Origin: Cytospora piceicola
Lineage: Eukaryota; Ascomycota; Sordariomycetes; Diaporthales; Cytosporaceae
DNA length: 64,000 bases
NCBI GenBank assembly: GCA_023375675.1
Contig: JALQBC010000030.1
Span: forward strand, 310,001 to 374,000
Direction of reading: 5' to 3'
Below the pieces are notes generated by a model, which searched no databases, was not told where the DNA came from, and saw only the letters and a program-made list of their open reading frames with translations. Below are positions 8,885 through 20,769 of the stretch, piece after piece. Made by a program: the position numbers and the translations under genes. The number at the start of each line of letters is the position of its first letter. Position 1 is the stretch's first letter.

Positions 8885-10880
8885 ATAAAGTAGATTTAAA
8901 AGCTAAATCGAAAATACTGTTTAAAAAAAGAAAGGCTAAAGTAAAGTTAAAAGCCTCGGCTAAACTAAAAGCCTTAACTAAATTAAAAGCTTCGGCCGAG
9001 CCTTTTACTTTATCTTACTATTTAAGTAAAAAAAGGCTAAATAATACTATTACTTTAAGTAGTAATAATAAGTAGCTTAAACTTAATACGTTTACTAATA
9101 TCGTATCTAATAATATATATAAGGCTTAAAAGACCGGAGCTATTAATATTATTACGATTTAGTTTCTATAAAACTATTTTAAACTAAACCGGGACTTAAA
9201 GATATTACTTACTTTCCCGAACTTAAAATAATTCTTAAAGGTTATTAATAAAATAACGTTTAAAGCTATTGCTAATACCTCGAGTATATTGTAAAAGTAT
9301 AAGCTCTTTATAAATTTCGGATTCTTACCTATATATAAAATCTATATTAAAGAAAATAAAAATAACTATTTAGTTTTAGATTAGTAAAACCCGGTACTAA
9401 ATACTTTTACCTTCCGAGAGAAATAGCTTTAAAGCCTTTTTAAAGATAAAGTAAAAAATAACCTTAACTTTATCGGCCGTAAGTATAATAAAGTTATATT
9501 ATTCTACTCGCTTATAGCTATTAAAAAGAGTATAGAAATTATTAGCGAAATCTTTAGCTTTAATAAGGTAAAATATATATATATATATTAAACTTATATC
9601 GGTAAGTAAATAACCTTTTTCTTTTATATCCGGTTAATATTAAATAGTATTAACGAACTTTAATAATTTTAATATTATTTAGTACTAATAGACTTCGATA
9701 ATTTTATACTATTTAATACTAACGATTTAAATAACTTAATATTATTTAGTATTAATAAACCTCGATAATTTTAATATTATTTAATACTAACTATTTATAA
9801 ATAATATTAATAACCTTATAGTATATATATTTTATAACTCTTTAATTAAAGCTAAACTATATAAGTTTTAGTTATACTTATATACCTTAACAGACGTATA
9901 TAAATAATATATCGAACTAGTCGAAAGGTTTTAAAACCTTAGCTTAAAGCGGATCTATAAGTCGGTACTTAATAACCTAAAATAGCCGGTTCGCTTAATT
10001 AAAAATAATAACATCAGAATACTTTAACTTAAAAAGATTAATATAAATATAACTATAAATATAACGATCTTATAATATCTTACTTATTATTTTATAGGTA
10101 TTTATTTAAATACGGAAAGTATTAAGCAGTATAAACGTTATAAACCGAGTAAAGAATTTCTATAAAGCTTTTCGTATAATAATTTATTTTATAGCCTTAT
10201 ATTATACTTAGTATATATCCGATAACAGTATACCTTCGAGTTTATTATTATTAAAAAGTCTAGTAAGTTAAACTTAAATAAAAAGCCTTTTAATAGCGAA
10301 AATACTATTTAAACTTATATACGTACTACCGCCGTATAATATAAACGATTTATAAGCGATAACGTCGAAAGTATCCTGGATAATATAGCTTTTTAATCGG
10401 TTATAAATATATCTGCGGTATTCTGTTAACTACGTAATAAAATAAAGAACGTCTTTATTAAAGCTTTAAAAGGCGTTTATTAAAACTTTTAGCGTTATAT
10501 AAGATTCTTAGTTAAAGCGTTTTAATATAGCCGGCTAAACCGCGGCTATATAAAAAGCTGTTAGTAGAACTATAAAGCTAAGGTTTTCGACGTTATAGCT
10601 AATATTCTTTTTATAAACTATTAGACAGTATTAACTATAATCGAAAAGATTTATACCTAAGGTTTTTTAAAAAAGCTATATATTACGTTTATTTAAAACG
10701 AAAATATTTTTTAAAACTTTAAAATTCTACTACTTAAAACTTTTAATATCGAGTAGTATATTACCGGCTTTAATATAAACGTCGTCGTACTTACTATAAG
10801 TATTAAAAAAAATAATAAAAAGGTCGATAAAGACGATAGCGGCGCTTTTATATAAAGCGAGTATTAAAACAGACTAAAAT
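8885..10880 (+). pseudogene. RIP-broken exons, N-terminal part of SNF2-like gene (copy 1)
   Basis: If ATA is read as ATG and in-frame TAA/TAG as Gln or Trp, a Lys-rich start (8,885; copy 2 repeats PAKLKA) opens a frame running to about 9,590. After a repeat-filled intron-like spacer (9,600-9,830) another frame runs to about 10,880, ending in an acidic KKVDKDDSGAF segment. Copy 2 has the same frames at about 38,593-40,590. I recognise no domain. The same strand, order and spacing suggest these are the N-terminal exons of the SNF2-like gene that follows, but they could be a separate upstream gene. Confidence 0.45.
9600..9830 (+). repeat. intron-like spacer with repeated TACTAAC-type units
   Basis: Four to five imperfect units of AATATTATTTAGTACTAATA with GACTTCGATAATTTT between them. 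Each carries a TACTAA(C)-like branch-site motif, and the run ends with CTTATAG just before a new open frame. Copy 2 has the same array at 39,343-39,530. Similar units recur at 11,090-11,165, 13,495-13,640 and 14,795-14,850. Confidence 0.5.
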
Positions 10881-10904
10881 AATATTATATAGTATTAAAT
10901 CTCT

Positions 10905-13900
10905 TACTTTTTCAACTCCCGATTAATATTAATTTTATAACCGTACTCGATAAACTTAATATATATAATAAAAAGGCTAAAAGCAACGTTAAGTATTAAA
11001 ACCTTTATATAAACCGATAAAACAATAAAGATAAAAAGCCTTTAGACTTATATAGTATTAAACTTAAAGAGTTTTAAGTTATCGGTAAGCTTTATTTTTT
11101 AGTTAATATTTATTAGTACTAATATTAACGCTTTCCGTATCTTTTAATATTAACTTATTTTAATATAGTTTATATACTAACTAGCTAACTAAATATATAC
11201 TATTTATAACTTATAGTAAATAATACGATACGTAACGTCTTACTTATTAATAAAGTCGGTATAAGTAAAACCTTTATCTTTTTAATAAAACGTAAAGTAA
11301 CTATTAATAACTATTTAATTATTTTAACTAAGCTAAACCTTACCGAAAATAAAAATACCGAAAGGTATATAAAGTTATATATACTTATAATACTTATATT
11401 ACCTGTTGTTATTATTAAGTAATACTTCGACGAGATTTACCGGTTTTTTTTATTAAAAACCTTTTATATCCGGTTTTACTATAATTCGAAAAATAATACT
11501 AGCTATAACCTCGATCTTTAGTAAGCTATAATAACGACTAACTAACTTTATACCGAAATAAAACTTATCGTTTAAAAGAAAAATACTTTAAAAATAAGAT
11601 TTAAGCTTTAAAGTTAATATTAAATAATATTAATATTCTCTTTTTTATCGGTACTATTTAATATTAACTGCTTTAGTTAACTATTAACGGTTAAATATAA
11701 AATAAAATATATATAAGATTTAACTCTTCTTTTACTTTACTTCGGTATTCCGGATATTAAAGAAGACTTAAAGCTTTAACTTTATTAAAAAGAAAAGTAA
11801 TCTACTATTCGACTATAGCTTATAAGAATACGATATATAAGACTTAATTTAAAAGTTTAACGAAAAAAAAATAGCCTATATTTATAAAATAGTATTAAAC
11901 GTATATAAAAATAAGTCTTTTTAACGTAAAGTAGATATAGTATAAAAGCTAAACTTACCTTTTAATAAAAAGAAGGTAAACTTTAAGTTTTACGCTTTAA
12001 AAAACTAAAAGGCTTATAACGCCGACTATATTAGTAATAGTATTAACGATAAGCTACTTAAATAAAATAACTAAGTTAATAATAATAGTATAAAAGTTAA
12101 ATACTAAGTTAGTTTACTTAACGAAAAGCTTAAAATCTTTATTAATATTTATAATAAACTACTTTTTATATAAATAAATACCGGTAAGCCTTTAATATTT
12201 ATAAACGAAAAAATAAAGAAAGATAAACTTATAATACTTAAGTTCTTTAACTATTATTAAATAATATAATTCCTACTTAAGTTTTACTTTTAATATATTA
12301 TTCTTAATAAGTACTAAATAATATAAAACCCTTATACCGGATAGTCCCGGCTTATATATATAGTAATCTATATAGCTTATTAGCTAAACTACGAAAATAA
12401 AAAAACTAGTTTAGCCTTTTTAGTTATAATATCTATTATATTTACTATTAATAAAATTATAGACTATTACGGTTTTACCTTTCTGTTTTAATAAAATATA
12501 GACTTAAATAATATAGCCTTTTTTAAAAAAAAGCTTATAACAGATATTAAAAATAACGTTTTAAAGTTCTTATTAAAAGCTATATTTTAAAAATAAAAGG
12601 TAACGTTTACTTATACGTATACGTATTATAGTTAGTAGTAATAAACGTTATCTCCCGGCTTATAAGATATACGAAATACCGGTAAAAACTATAACAGCTA
12701 AAATATTGTAAAGGCGATACTTTAATATATCGGAATACGTTAAAAGATAAATATAATTACCTACTTCTTTAAGTATATTAATAGTAAGCTTTAACTAGTT
12801 TACCTTTATAACAGTATCTTTTTATATATAATAAAAATATATAAGCTAAAATACAGAATTAATAAGTATCTTATAAACGATTATATAAATAACTACTTTT
12901 AAAACTTTATATTAAACGATAATAATACCGATATAGTTAAAAATAAGATTAAACTACTTTTAAAAAAAGGCTAAGTCGAAGTAATCGTTAATAATAGTAA
13001 AAAAGTAGCGTTTTACTTAAACGCCGGTATCCTTTATATACTAATAATCGTATTAATAAATATACTTAGTTATAACGTTATATTAAGTAAAAACGTTATA
13101 AAAAACGTACTAAAAGAGGTTATTATAAACGACCTTATTAAGTTCGGAATCTAGTTAGTCCAGGCGAAAAGTAGTAAAAGGAAGAAAAAGAATACTTAAT
13201 AAGTCGTTAAAAAAATAACTAACTAAGATAACAGTCCGATTTCTTTTAACGTAAAGTATATAAACGCTATCTTTTATAGTACCGGGGATTTAAGCCTATC
13301 GTATCTTTAGCTTTTTATATACAGATTTAACTTATATAACTTTATTTTTACTAAACGGAAAGCCGTTTTTAATTATATTATCTATAAGTTACTAATTAAC
13401 TACCGTATACTAAAACTAGTTACGAAATAAGCCGTTAAATAAAAGAAAACCTTAATTATAATCGCTACTTTTTAAAAATAACTATAAATATAAATCCCTT
13501 TCTTATTAATACTATTTAATACCGATAACTTTTAATTTTATTCGTACTATTTAATATTAATAACCTTTTCTCTTATTAATACTAAATAATATTAATAGTC
13601 CTCTCTTTATTCGTATTATTTAGTATTAATAACTTTTATATTATAAGCTAACTATTTAACAGCCTTTTAGTTACTATTTTAAAAAAAGCTTTTCTGTCGG
13701 TTTTATCGATCCGCGCCGGTATAATTTCGTTAAAAAAAGCTATATATATTTCTAAGTTTAATAATAATATATTTAATATTAACGTTTTAGTACTAAACTA
13801 GTAATATAAATCTACCGGCCTAAACCTTTATTATTATTATTACTATAGTATCTAAGTTTAGTATTTTTAAAACTTCGGTACTACTATATAGTCTTTTAAA

Positions 13901-14645
13901 CATCTTATCTAAGTTAACTAATATACGAAAATAACGTAGGTTATACTATAGGTTAACGATACTGTTTATAACTACCTCGAGTATAAAGTATATATAAAAA
14001 AAGTATAAATATTTACCGCCGAGCTTATATTCCTTAACTAGTTAAAAAAGTATACTAAGTTTAAAACCTTTATAGTATATAAAGTACTACGTATTATTTA
14101 AAGTTAGCTTTTTAACCGTTACGTTTAAAATATTTATTACCTTAAAATTATCGAAAACTTTAACTCGATAGTTACTTACGATATTACCGAGTTTTATAAG
14201 TAGCTCGGGCTATTACTATTAAGCACTTTAAAAAAAGAACTCTTCGAGTAGAACTTTTTAAAAAAGCTCGATAATAAACTAAATATTTTTTTTAAGGTAT
14301 AGCTTACCGGTAATAACCTTAACTATAATCTTAGCTAAAAGGTTATAATCGAGCTTTTAACTATAACGGTTAATAAAGCTAATAAAACCGTAAGCTAAGT
14401 AAATAATATACAAAAGGAAATAGCCGATATAACCTTTAGTAATATAAAGAAAAAGAAAGTATTAGCGTTAAAATAAATCTTCGACAGTAATAGCCTTACG
14501 GTTAAGCGGCGGAAGCGAAAAAAGGCTAAAAAGGCTAAAAAGGTTAAAAAGGCTAAAAAGGCCGATAAGTCCGAAAAAGCCTAAAAGGCCGATAAGTCTA
14601 AAAAGGCTTAAAAGTTCGAATATCTAACTTTAATAAAATATAGGT
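10905..14645 (+). pseudogene. RIP-broken SNF2-family helicase-like gene (copy 1)
   Basis: After reversal of RIP stops this strand reads LLINKVGISKTF (about 11,245-11,285), the Walker A region of SNF2 proteins (xxVGxGKT), then a segment ending RFYYGSK (about 11,470-11,495; YYGSK is clear in copy 2), which fits the region after motif I. Far downstream are STGLNL (about 13,820) and an 11-residue QSFKRLIQVNQ-like motif (about 13,900) followed by VNDTVHNYLEYK. These are helicase motifs V and VI of the SNF2 C-terminal lobe. A convincing DEAH box was not located. The protein ends with a KKAKKAKK / KADKSKKA-type basic tail. SNF2 proteins are ATP-driven DNA translocases. Here the gene is certainly dead, with dozens of stops. 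Copy 2: about 40,612-44,350. Confidence 0.65.
14500..14620 (+). repeat. Lys-rich repeat tail of the SNF2-like frame
   Basis: AAAAAGGCT-type 9-bp units followed by GCCGATAAGTCTAAAAAGGC units encode KKA and KADKSKKA-type repeats in the frame of the helicase. Copy 2 has the same at about 44,215-44,330, with partly different unit numbers. The charge pattern resembles a nuclear or DNA-binding tail. Confidence 0.55.
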
Positions 14646-14649
14646 AAAG

Positions 14650-15049
14650 ATACGATTAAGTTAGATAAACCGGACTTTATACTTTATAAAATAGCTAAAC
14701 AGATAGTCGGAAATAAAGGCTTAAAAACTTAATAGTCTTTTATATTTAAGCTTTACTTAATAAATAACCTACTTTTTTAAAACGTTTTCCTAATTAATTA
14801 GTACTTATTAGTACTATTATTTACTACTCCTTTATACCTATTAGTACTAACTTATTATTTATAACTTATTAAAGATAAGTTTTCGGATTTTTATAACTAT
14901 TATTTTAAAGTATACTAATTAGGTAAATAATTACGTTTATATAACTATAGAATAATATAATCTATATAACTTTAGTTATCGAGCTAGTAATCGAAATATT
15001 ATTACTTATAATAGTTAGCCGACTTATATTACCCCTTTTTTCCGTTATT
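14650..15049. other. spacer between coding remnants
   Basis: A+T-rich sequence with AGTACTATTATTTACTAC and TTAGTACTAAC-like motifs at 14,795-14,850. No coherent frame is seen, so it is probably an intron or intergenic spacer. Confidence 0.35.
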
Positions 15050-15670
15050 ATAGTTTATAATATAGTATCTACCGAAACCTTTATAGTATAGAAAGTATAT
15101 AAAAACAGGCCGGTTAGATTAGTTTTAACTAAAGATATTAAGGCTTATACTTTTTAAAACTATTTCTGTAGTAAACTAAATAACGTCGAAAATATTTTAG
15201 TTTAGTTTATATATATTATATAAAATATATACCTTAAGCTTAACAGCCTTATATACGCCTTAATAAACCTTAAATTTAATAAAAAAAAGCGTTATATTTT
15301 AGCTTTTAAGGTTCGAGTAGTAAAGAAAGAGTAAAACGTTTTAAAGTAGGAACGTTTAACGAACGAAAAAAAAAAGCTTATAAAAGTTTCGGACTGTTAG
15401 CTTAAAAATAAAAACGTTAGTATATAAAAAAGTAAGTAGTATATTTAAAACTAAAAGGTATAAGTTAAAAATCAGGAATAATATATAAACGAATATATAT
15501 AGTTTATCTTTTAAGCCTTTATAAGGGTCGAGTTTTTAAACGTTTAGGCTAAGTAGGATATAAACGCCGCCGAGTAAGCCGTTTCGAAAAGTAAAGTAGA
15601 GATTTAACAGGTCCGGGAAGCTATAAAGAATTTAGTTAATATTTTAAAAGGTATAAAAGCTATAAATTAA
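15050..15670 (+). pseudogene. RIP-broken coiled-coil-type ORF (copy 1)
   Basis: A plus-strand frame of about 207 codons from an ATA (old ATG) at 15,050 to TAA at 15,668-15,670. The second half is rich in Lys, Glu, Gln and Val, with a heptad-like spacing that looks coiled-coil. The end (SKSKVEI, then VREAIKNLVNIL) is the clearest amphipathic stretch. The first part is more varied. No family is recognised. The same frame in copy 2 is at 44,757-45,378. The position just after the helicase suggests one gene cluster in the same direction. Confidence 0.45.
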
Positions 15671-16239
15671 AGATAACTATACCCTTTTATTAACCTAACT
15701 AAAAGCTTATTAAACTACGGTATAAAAAGGTAAACGCTTACCGATAAAAAGAATTTAAAATTTAAACTAAAAGGTAATATTTTATAAGGTATAAAGTAAG
15801 ATAGATAATATTACTATTTATATTACTACTTAAATAATAAATAATATAAGATTAATTACTATAAAAAGACAAGCTTTTAAGATATTTAAATAACTTATTA
15901 CTTTTCTTTATTATATTTATTATTATTATTAATACCGTTATTATTATTATCGCCTTAATAAATATTAATAATTATCTTTTTATTATAAAGTATTTAATAT
16001 ACTGTTATTATATTAATAGTAATGTTTATTAGTTTACGGAATAAAATATTTATTGATTTTACCGAGTTAACTAAACGTTTTAAGTTAGCCGGATTAAGCT
16101 TAGCTACTGTTTTCTTAATAGCTTTAAAAGGCCTATAGTCCGTTATAGCCTACCCTTTTAATATACCGCCTTCGGCCGGTTTAATAACGATGTTAAGTCT
16201 TTATATTTAATATACCGGCGTTTAATTTTATTAGTATCG

Positions 16240-17190
16240 GAATATTTAGTTATAAAAAAGACTTACTATATCGAACCGCGCTTTAATACCGGAAACTTTA
16301 GAAATATCGATAAGGTTATTTATAAGGAGGTTTATACTTGTTAACTATTTTTTATTAATAGTAAATAAACGCCGAAGCTTTATATCGAAAAGGCTAGCTT
16401 ATAAAGTAATTTTAACTTTACTAGCTATAGTCGAAAGCCGGGAAATAATATAGATTATAGCCGAAAGAATATCTTTCTTCTTAGTATTAAGTATATTAAC
16501 GCCGAGATAATTATAAACGTAATCGACTATACGGCTTTTTTAAAAGCCGGTAATAAGGTAAATAAAGGTAAAAGTATTATTAAAACGGCTTTTAAAAACG
16601 CTTAGGTTATATATAACCCGGTAGATAACGTTATTAAAGCGGCTATATTTATAGCTACCGGTAACGAAGGAAAAGTTATATATCTTATTCTTTTCTTTAA
16701 GGCTATAAAAAGACTTAAACTAGTAATTATAATAGTAGTTTAAAAAAGGTAAAGTAAGAGTATTTATTATAGAAAGTAAAGTACCGGTAAAAAGTTAATA
16801 TATAGCCGATAATAAAAAGCTTAAATTTTTCGGTAAATATATAACTAACGGTATATTAAAGTATTATAGGATATTCTAAATAGTAATAGCTTAGTTTAAA
16901 GTAATAAAAAGATAGGCCTACCGCTATACTTACCTTTAAAAAGATAAGCTTACCGTTTAAAGGCTTTATTTATAATAAACTATTATAGTTAGAAATAAAT
17001 ATAAGTTATAGTTAATAAAGTTATATTATACTCTTTTATTTAGCTAATACGTTATATTAATAATATTTAAACCTTAGAAAATAAAAGTAAGATATTATAA
17101 ACTTAAAGATAACTCTTCTGTAATTTAAACGTTAAAGAAAATAAAGTTATTTATAAGTATAATAGTATAGTAGAATAACTATAAGAACTA
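16240..17190 (+). pseudogene. RIP-broken ORF of unknown function (copy 1)
   Basis: A single plus-strand phase stays coherent for about 950 bp if TAA/TAG are read as old Gln/Trp. It includes EPRFNTGNFRNIDKV, then SRKPGNNIDYSRKN, VIDYTAFLKAGNK and, after a TAA at 16,741, TFKKISLPFKGFIYNKLL. Composition is natural and copy 2 keeps the same phase (about 45,948-46,898). Start and end are not certain. A different phase at 16,058-16,240 (FTELTKRFKLAGLS) may be an upstream exon. I recognise no domain. Confidence 0.4.
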
Positions 17191-17224
17191 AACTACTGCT
17201 TTTCTTATTTAAAAACTAATAACT

Positions 17225-17410
17225 ATACTACTATTTTTAGCCGAAAAGTACTATTCTTAAAAATAAAATAAAAATAAAAATAAAAAAACTACTTAAAACT
17301 AACCTTTAAACTAAAAAAAAAACTACTATAAAACTATAAAATAAAAACTATAAAAAAAACTACTATAAAACTATAAAATAAAAACTATAAAATAAAAATT
17401 ATAAAAAAAA
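17225..17410. repeat. A-rich minisatellite (copy 1)
   Basis: Repeats of AAATAAAAATAAAAATAAAA and then of CTACTATAAAACTATAAAAT / AAAAACTATAAAA units, all purine-A rich on this strand. Copy 2 holds the same array at 46,965-47,120 with slightly different unit sequence. Confidence 0.7.
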
Positions 17411-17599
17411 ACATTATTATTATAACTATTTAACCCGGTATTACCGTACTGTTAAAGATAAGTAACCGTTTAAGCCGTTACTCGGTATTACCTTTAAAAA
17501 CTAAAACCTGTTTTTCTTATAAAGTTTAAAGATTTATATCTTTAGTTTAAAATAAGTAATAAAACTATATTACGTTTAGTAATTACTACGTTAAAATAA

Positions 17600-17840
17600 A
17601 ATACTATAATAATCTAAAAGGTAAAGGTATTAACGAAATAAGTAGTAACTAATATCTTATAAAGGGTTTTAAGGTTAGCTACTTAAAACTTTTTTATAGG
17701 TTTTATAGTAACTACCGGGATTACGAAAAGTTCTATAAGAAGGTACGGATAAAGAAAAGAGGTAAAGCGTAATAAGAGCTATACGGCTTTTAACGTATAT
17801 CTTTAATAGCGACGGGTTTTATTAGTAATAGTATTCTAGT
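17600..17840 (+). pseudogene. short RIP-broken coding segment (copy 1)
   Basis: A plus-strand segment with coherent codons (SYLKLFYRF, then YRDYEKFYKKVRIKKRGKA), rich in Tyr and basic residues, flanked by repeats. It is kept in copy 2 at about 47,305-47,548. It is probably one exon of an unknown gene. No domain is recognised. Confidence 0.3.
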
Positions 17841-18021
17841 ATATAAATACTTAATATATAGATATTAAGGGGTTAACCGCCTTTAATACTTTAGTATCGG
17901 GTTTTTATAATACGAAATAGTATATTTAAAAGCGGTCTTAAAGTAGATAAGGACAGGAATAGTATAGGTTATTATTATTATTCCGGCGGTATATTCGCGA
18001 TTAGAACTGTTTAAAATATTT

Positions 18022-18083
18022 AAGCCTTTATTAAAAGAGCTACTTAAAGCTAGCCGTTTAAGTAGCTTTTTTAATAAAGGCTT
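18022..18083. repeat. 27-bp inverted repeat (strong hairpin), copy 1
   Basis: AAGCCTTTATTAAAAGAGCT plus ACTTAAA is followed, after 8 bases (GCTAGCCG), by its inverse complement with one mismatch of the C-to-T type. It sits about 200 bp before the start of the 826-codon frame. Copy 2 has a weaker version at 47,730-47,793, where extra transitions have broken some pairs. Confidence 0.8.
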
Positions 18084-18181
18084 AAGAAAAGTAACTAAAC
18101 TTAAAACTTTAGTAAAATACTTAAGGTAGGTAATATATTTTACTCTTAGTATTAAACTAAGTATAGCTTTTTATATAAAAC

Positions 18182-18205
18182 ACCTAGCTAAATATTAAGC
18201 TAGGT
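18182..18205. repeat. small inverted repeat ACCTAGCT/AGCTAGGT
   Basis: Eight-base arms are separated by AAATATTA. It lies between the 27-bp hairpin and the start of the 826-codon frame. It could be a leader structure or a protein-binding palindrome. Copy 2 has degraded arms (TTAGTTAA / TTAAGCTAAG) near 47,891. Confidence 0.4.
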
Positions 18206-18286
18206 ATTTAGATATAGTTTTATAAATCCTTATACTTTATACCGTTACTATTATATTATTAATTCCCTTTTATTTATTAAATAGCT

Positions 18287-20767
18287 ATAGATATTACTAA
18301 AACACTTATCGACTACTATATTAAAAAGCTTTTACGTTTTTAACCTGAAATCTTTTACCGGAGGTTTTTAACTCTTTATACTTTACCGTACTATAAAAAG
18401 TTATAAACGGCCGAAAAGTATATCGGCTTTTTAAAAAATAATATCGAAAAAGCTGTTAACCGTTTCCTCGATACCTTTAACCTTAACTACTTTAATAATT
18501 TATTTTATAATAAACTTTAAAAAAGTAAGTTAGCTATCGGTTAGTTTTATTACTTTAAAGTTATTAATACGATAAAAACTACTAATATCGATATCTTTAC
18601 TTACTTAACCTTTATTTAGCTTAGTACTGTTAATAATATTATAGCGATCTATTACTTTAAAAAGCAGGTAGAAAATCGCTAGCAGATAATTTATAAGTTC
18701 TTCCGAATTATAAAAAAAGGCTTAACGCTTAAGCTTAAGTAAATCTTTAACGTTATAAACTTCGAAGATCTAACAGATATTAACTACTTCCCGGACGGTA
18801 TTACGTAAAAGAATAATAAGTTTTTATAAGTATAGAATAATACTAAGGATAAAGATAGGGAAAAAGATAAAGAAAATAAAAAAAAAGAAGAAAAAGATAA
18901 AGATAAAGATAAGGACGGAGATAAAGATAAAGGTAAAGACGATAAGCTATAAAGTTTTATTAGTAAAATAAAGCTAACTAAAATAAATAAAAAAGCTAGT
19001 TTTATAACTTATTTATATAAAACGAGGATTATATAGGCTAAATAATATATAACCTTTATAAAATAGTAGCAGATATATAAAGAACTTTACTTTTAAAAAA
19101 AGGTTTATATAAAACTAGTAAATCTTATTAAAGTCTAATTTTATTTTCGAGATAGCCGTTAACTCTTATATTAATATAAATACCTTTTAAGTCTTTTAAA
19201 ACTATAGTACGATTAATACCTCTGTTTACGTTTTTATTATATTAGCCGCTCGGCTTAACTAATTTAATAAAGTAATATAAATAACGACTACTATATTATA
19301 CGTTATTACTGCGAAAAGCTAATAAACGGTATTATTTATAAAAAGACGTTTATACGATAGTAGAATCTTTACTATTATATATATATATAATATTAAAGAT
19401 AGCCGAAAGCCGTTAGTTATACTTTTATTATTATCGAGCTTAAAGTATTATACCGGATTACTTTATCGTTTATTATACCGCCTTATACCTTTATACCCTG
19501 CCTTTTACTCTTTATATTACCTTGCCCTTTATTTTAAACGTTACTTTATATCTCGATTAGTAGCTTACTTAACCGGCTAACTTAACCTTTTAACCCGGAC
19601 TTTTTAAAACGCTATTAAAACTACTATAGTAACTATTACGATACTTTACTTGCGTATAATACTAAAATCTTTAAAAAAGCTTATTAGTAGAAAGGTATCG
19701 CTTAGTTTATATATAAAGCTAAATAATAGCTAAACCGACGTATTACGAAACTTATAAACTTATAAAGCGTAGTAAACTGCTATATTAGTACTTACGTACT
19801 TTTAACCTTAAACTAAGCCGTTATACCGCCCGAAGTTTTAATATAAAAGTTTAAGCCGGCGGTATATATTAAGATCTTATCGTTATACGTTATTTATAAA
19901 AAAGGTAACTATATTATACTTTTATTTAAAACGTAAGCTTAGTTTTCGACTTAATCTTATAGCGGTATTTAGTTTAATAACTTTATCGAGTATAAACCGT
20001 TTATTAAATATAACAGGAGCTATACGTACTATAACTTACTATATATTAACTTAAACTATATTATATAGAAGCTATACGATATTAACTAATCTAAGATAAA
20101 GTATTATAACTATACCTTTATCTTCCGCCGGAGTAGTCTTTCTATTCCGGTAAAGTATTTAAAATATAGCTTACCTTGTTTTTTTTAAGTAAGTTTTATA
20201 CCTGTTTATATATTATAAGCCTTAGCTAACGTAATAGTATATATCTTTTATAATACTCGAACGCGTTTTACTTTAAATTTAAGTACTTAAAAACGCCTGT
20301 AAGCTATTAAAAGGTTCTACCCTTAAGCGCTTACAGTAGTATACCTTTTTTACGTTTAAAGCTACGTTACCTTTTTAGTTTTATAAAAGCTCTGCTATTA
20401 CGTTAAACCTGCGTTACGTCTACCGGGTTAAAGTATACGTAAAAGTCGATCGGTTTTAGCTTATTTATTTTTTCTGCTTTACGGTTAAGTCTTTTATATA
20501 GGTTATAGCCTATTAAAGGCACTTACTTTTCTGCTATACCGAATAGTTAAAGGCCGGCCGGCTATTAGAAATTTAACGCTCGACGGTTAACTAGTAAACG
20601 TATTTTAAAGTATAGCTTAAGCTGTCTTTAAATAAGCCGATGATAAAGAAGGTCCGATAAGCTTTATAGCCGGGGTTTTAATAACGTTATATAAAGGCGT
20701 AACGTTTAAAGAAGTAAAGGCTATAAATCCGAGGTTTCGAATTATAACGTTTCGAGGATTTAATTAA
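18287..20767 (+). pseudogene. RIP-broken 826-codon single-exon ORF (copy 1)
   Basis: From an ATA (old ATG, followed by GATATTACT) at 18,287 to TAA at 20,765-20,767, one phase stays coherent for 2,481 bp in both copies (copy 2: 47,995-50,475). Stops inside are nearly all TAA/TAG explicable as Gln or Trp. The N-terminal 185 residues are helical-looking (EKAVNRFLDTFNL, NVINFEDLTDI). A strongly charged Lys/Asp/Glu repeat (about 185-225, KDKDKDKDGDKDKGKDD) follows. The long C-terminal part includes VNCYISTYVLL, RLPG, SIRKSR and a Gly/Ala-rich end (FIAGVLIALYKSV). No catalytic motif is recognised. It is the longest intronless frame in the left half of the element and a candidate for an element-mobility protein, but that is inference. 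Confidence 0.55.
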
Positions 20768-20769
20768 TT

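Noticed and set aside
12430..12480. Possible DEAH-like motif (AATAAAATTATAGAC) of the SNF2 gene
   Set aside because: RIP reversal can give Asp-Glu but not a His at the last position, so it was not claimed as motif II.
20390..20640. Zinc-finger-like CxxC...HxxxxCH reading in one plus-strand phase of copy 1
   Set aside because: The phase of the 826-codon frame is cleaner in copy 2, and the Cys/His pattern is not kept there, so it is an out-of-phase reading.
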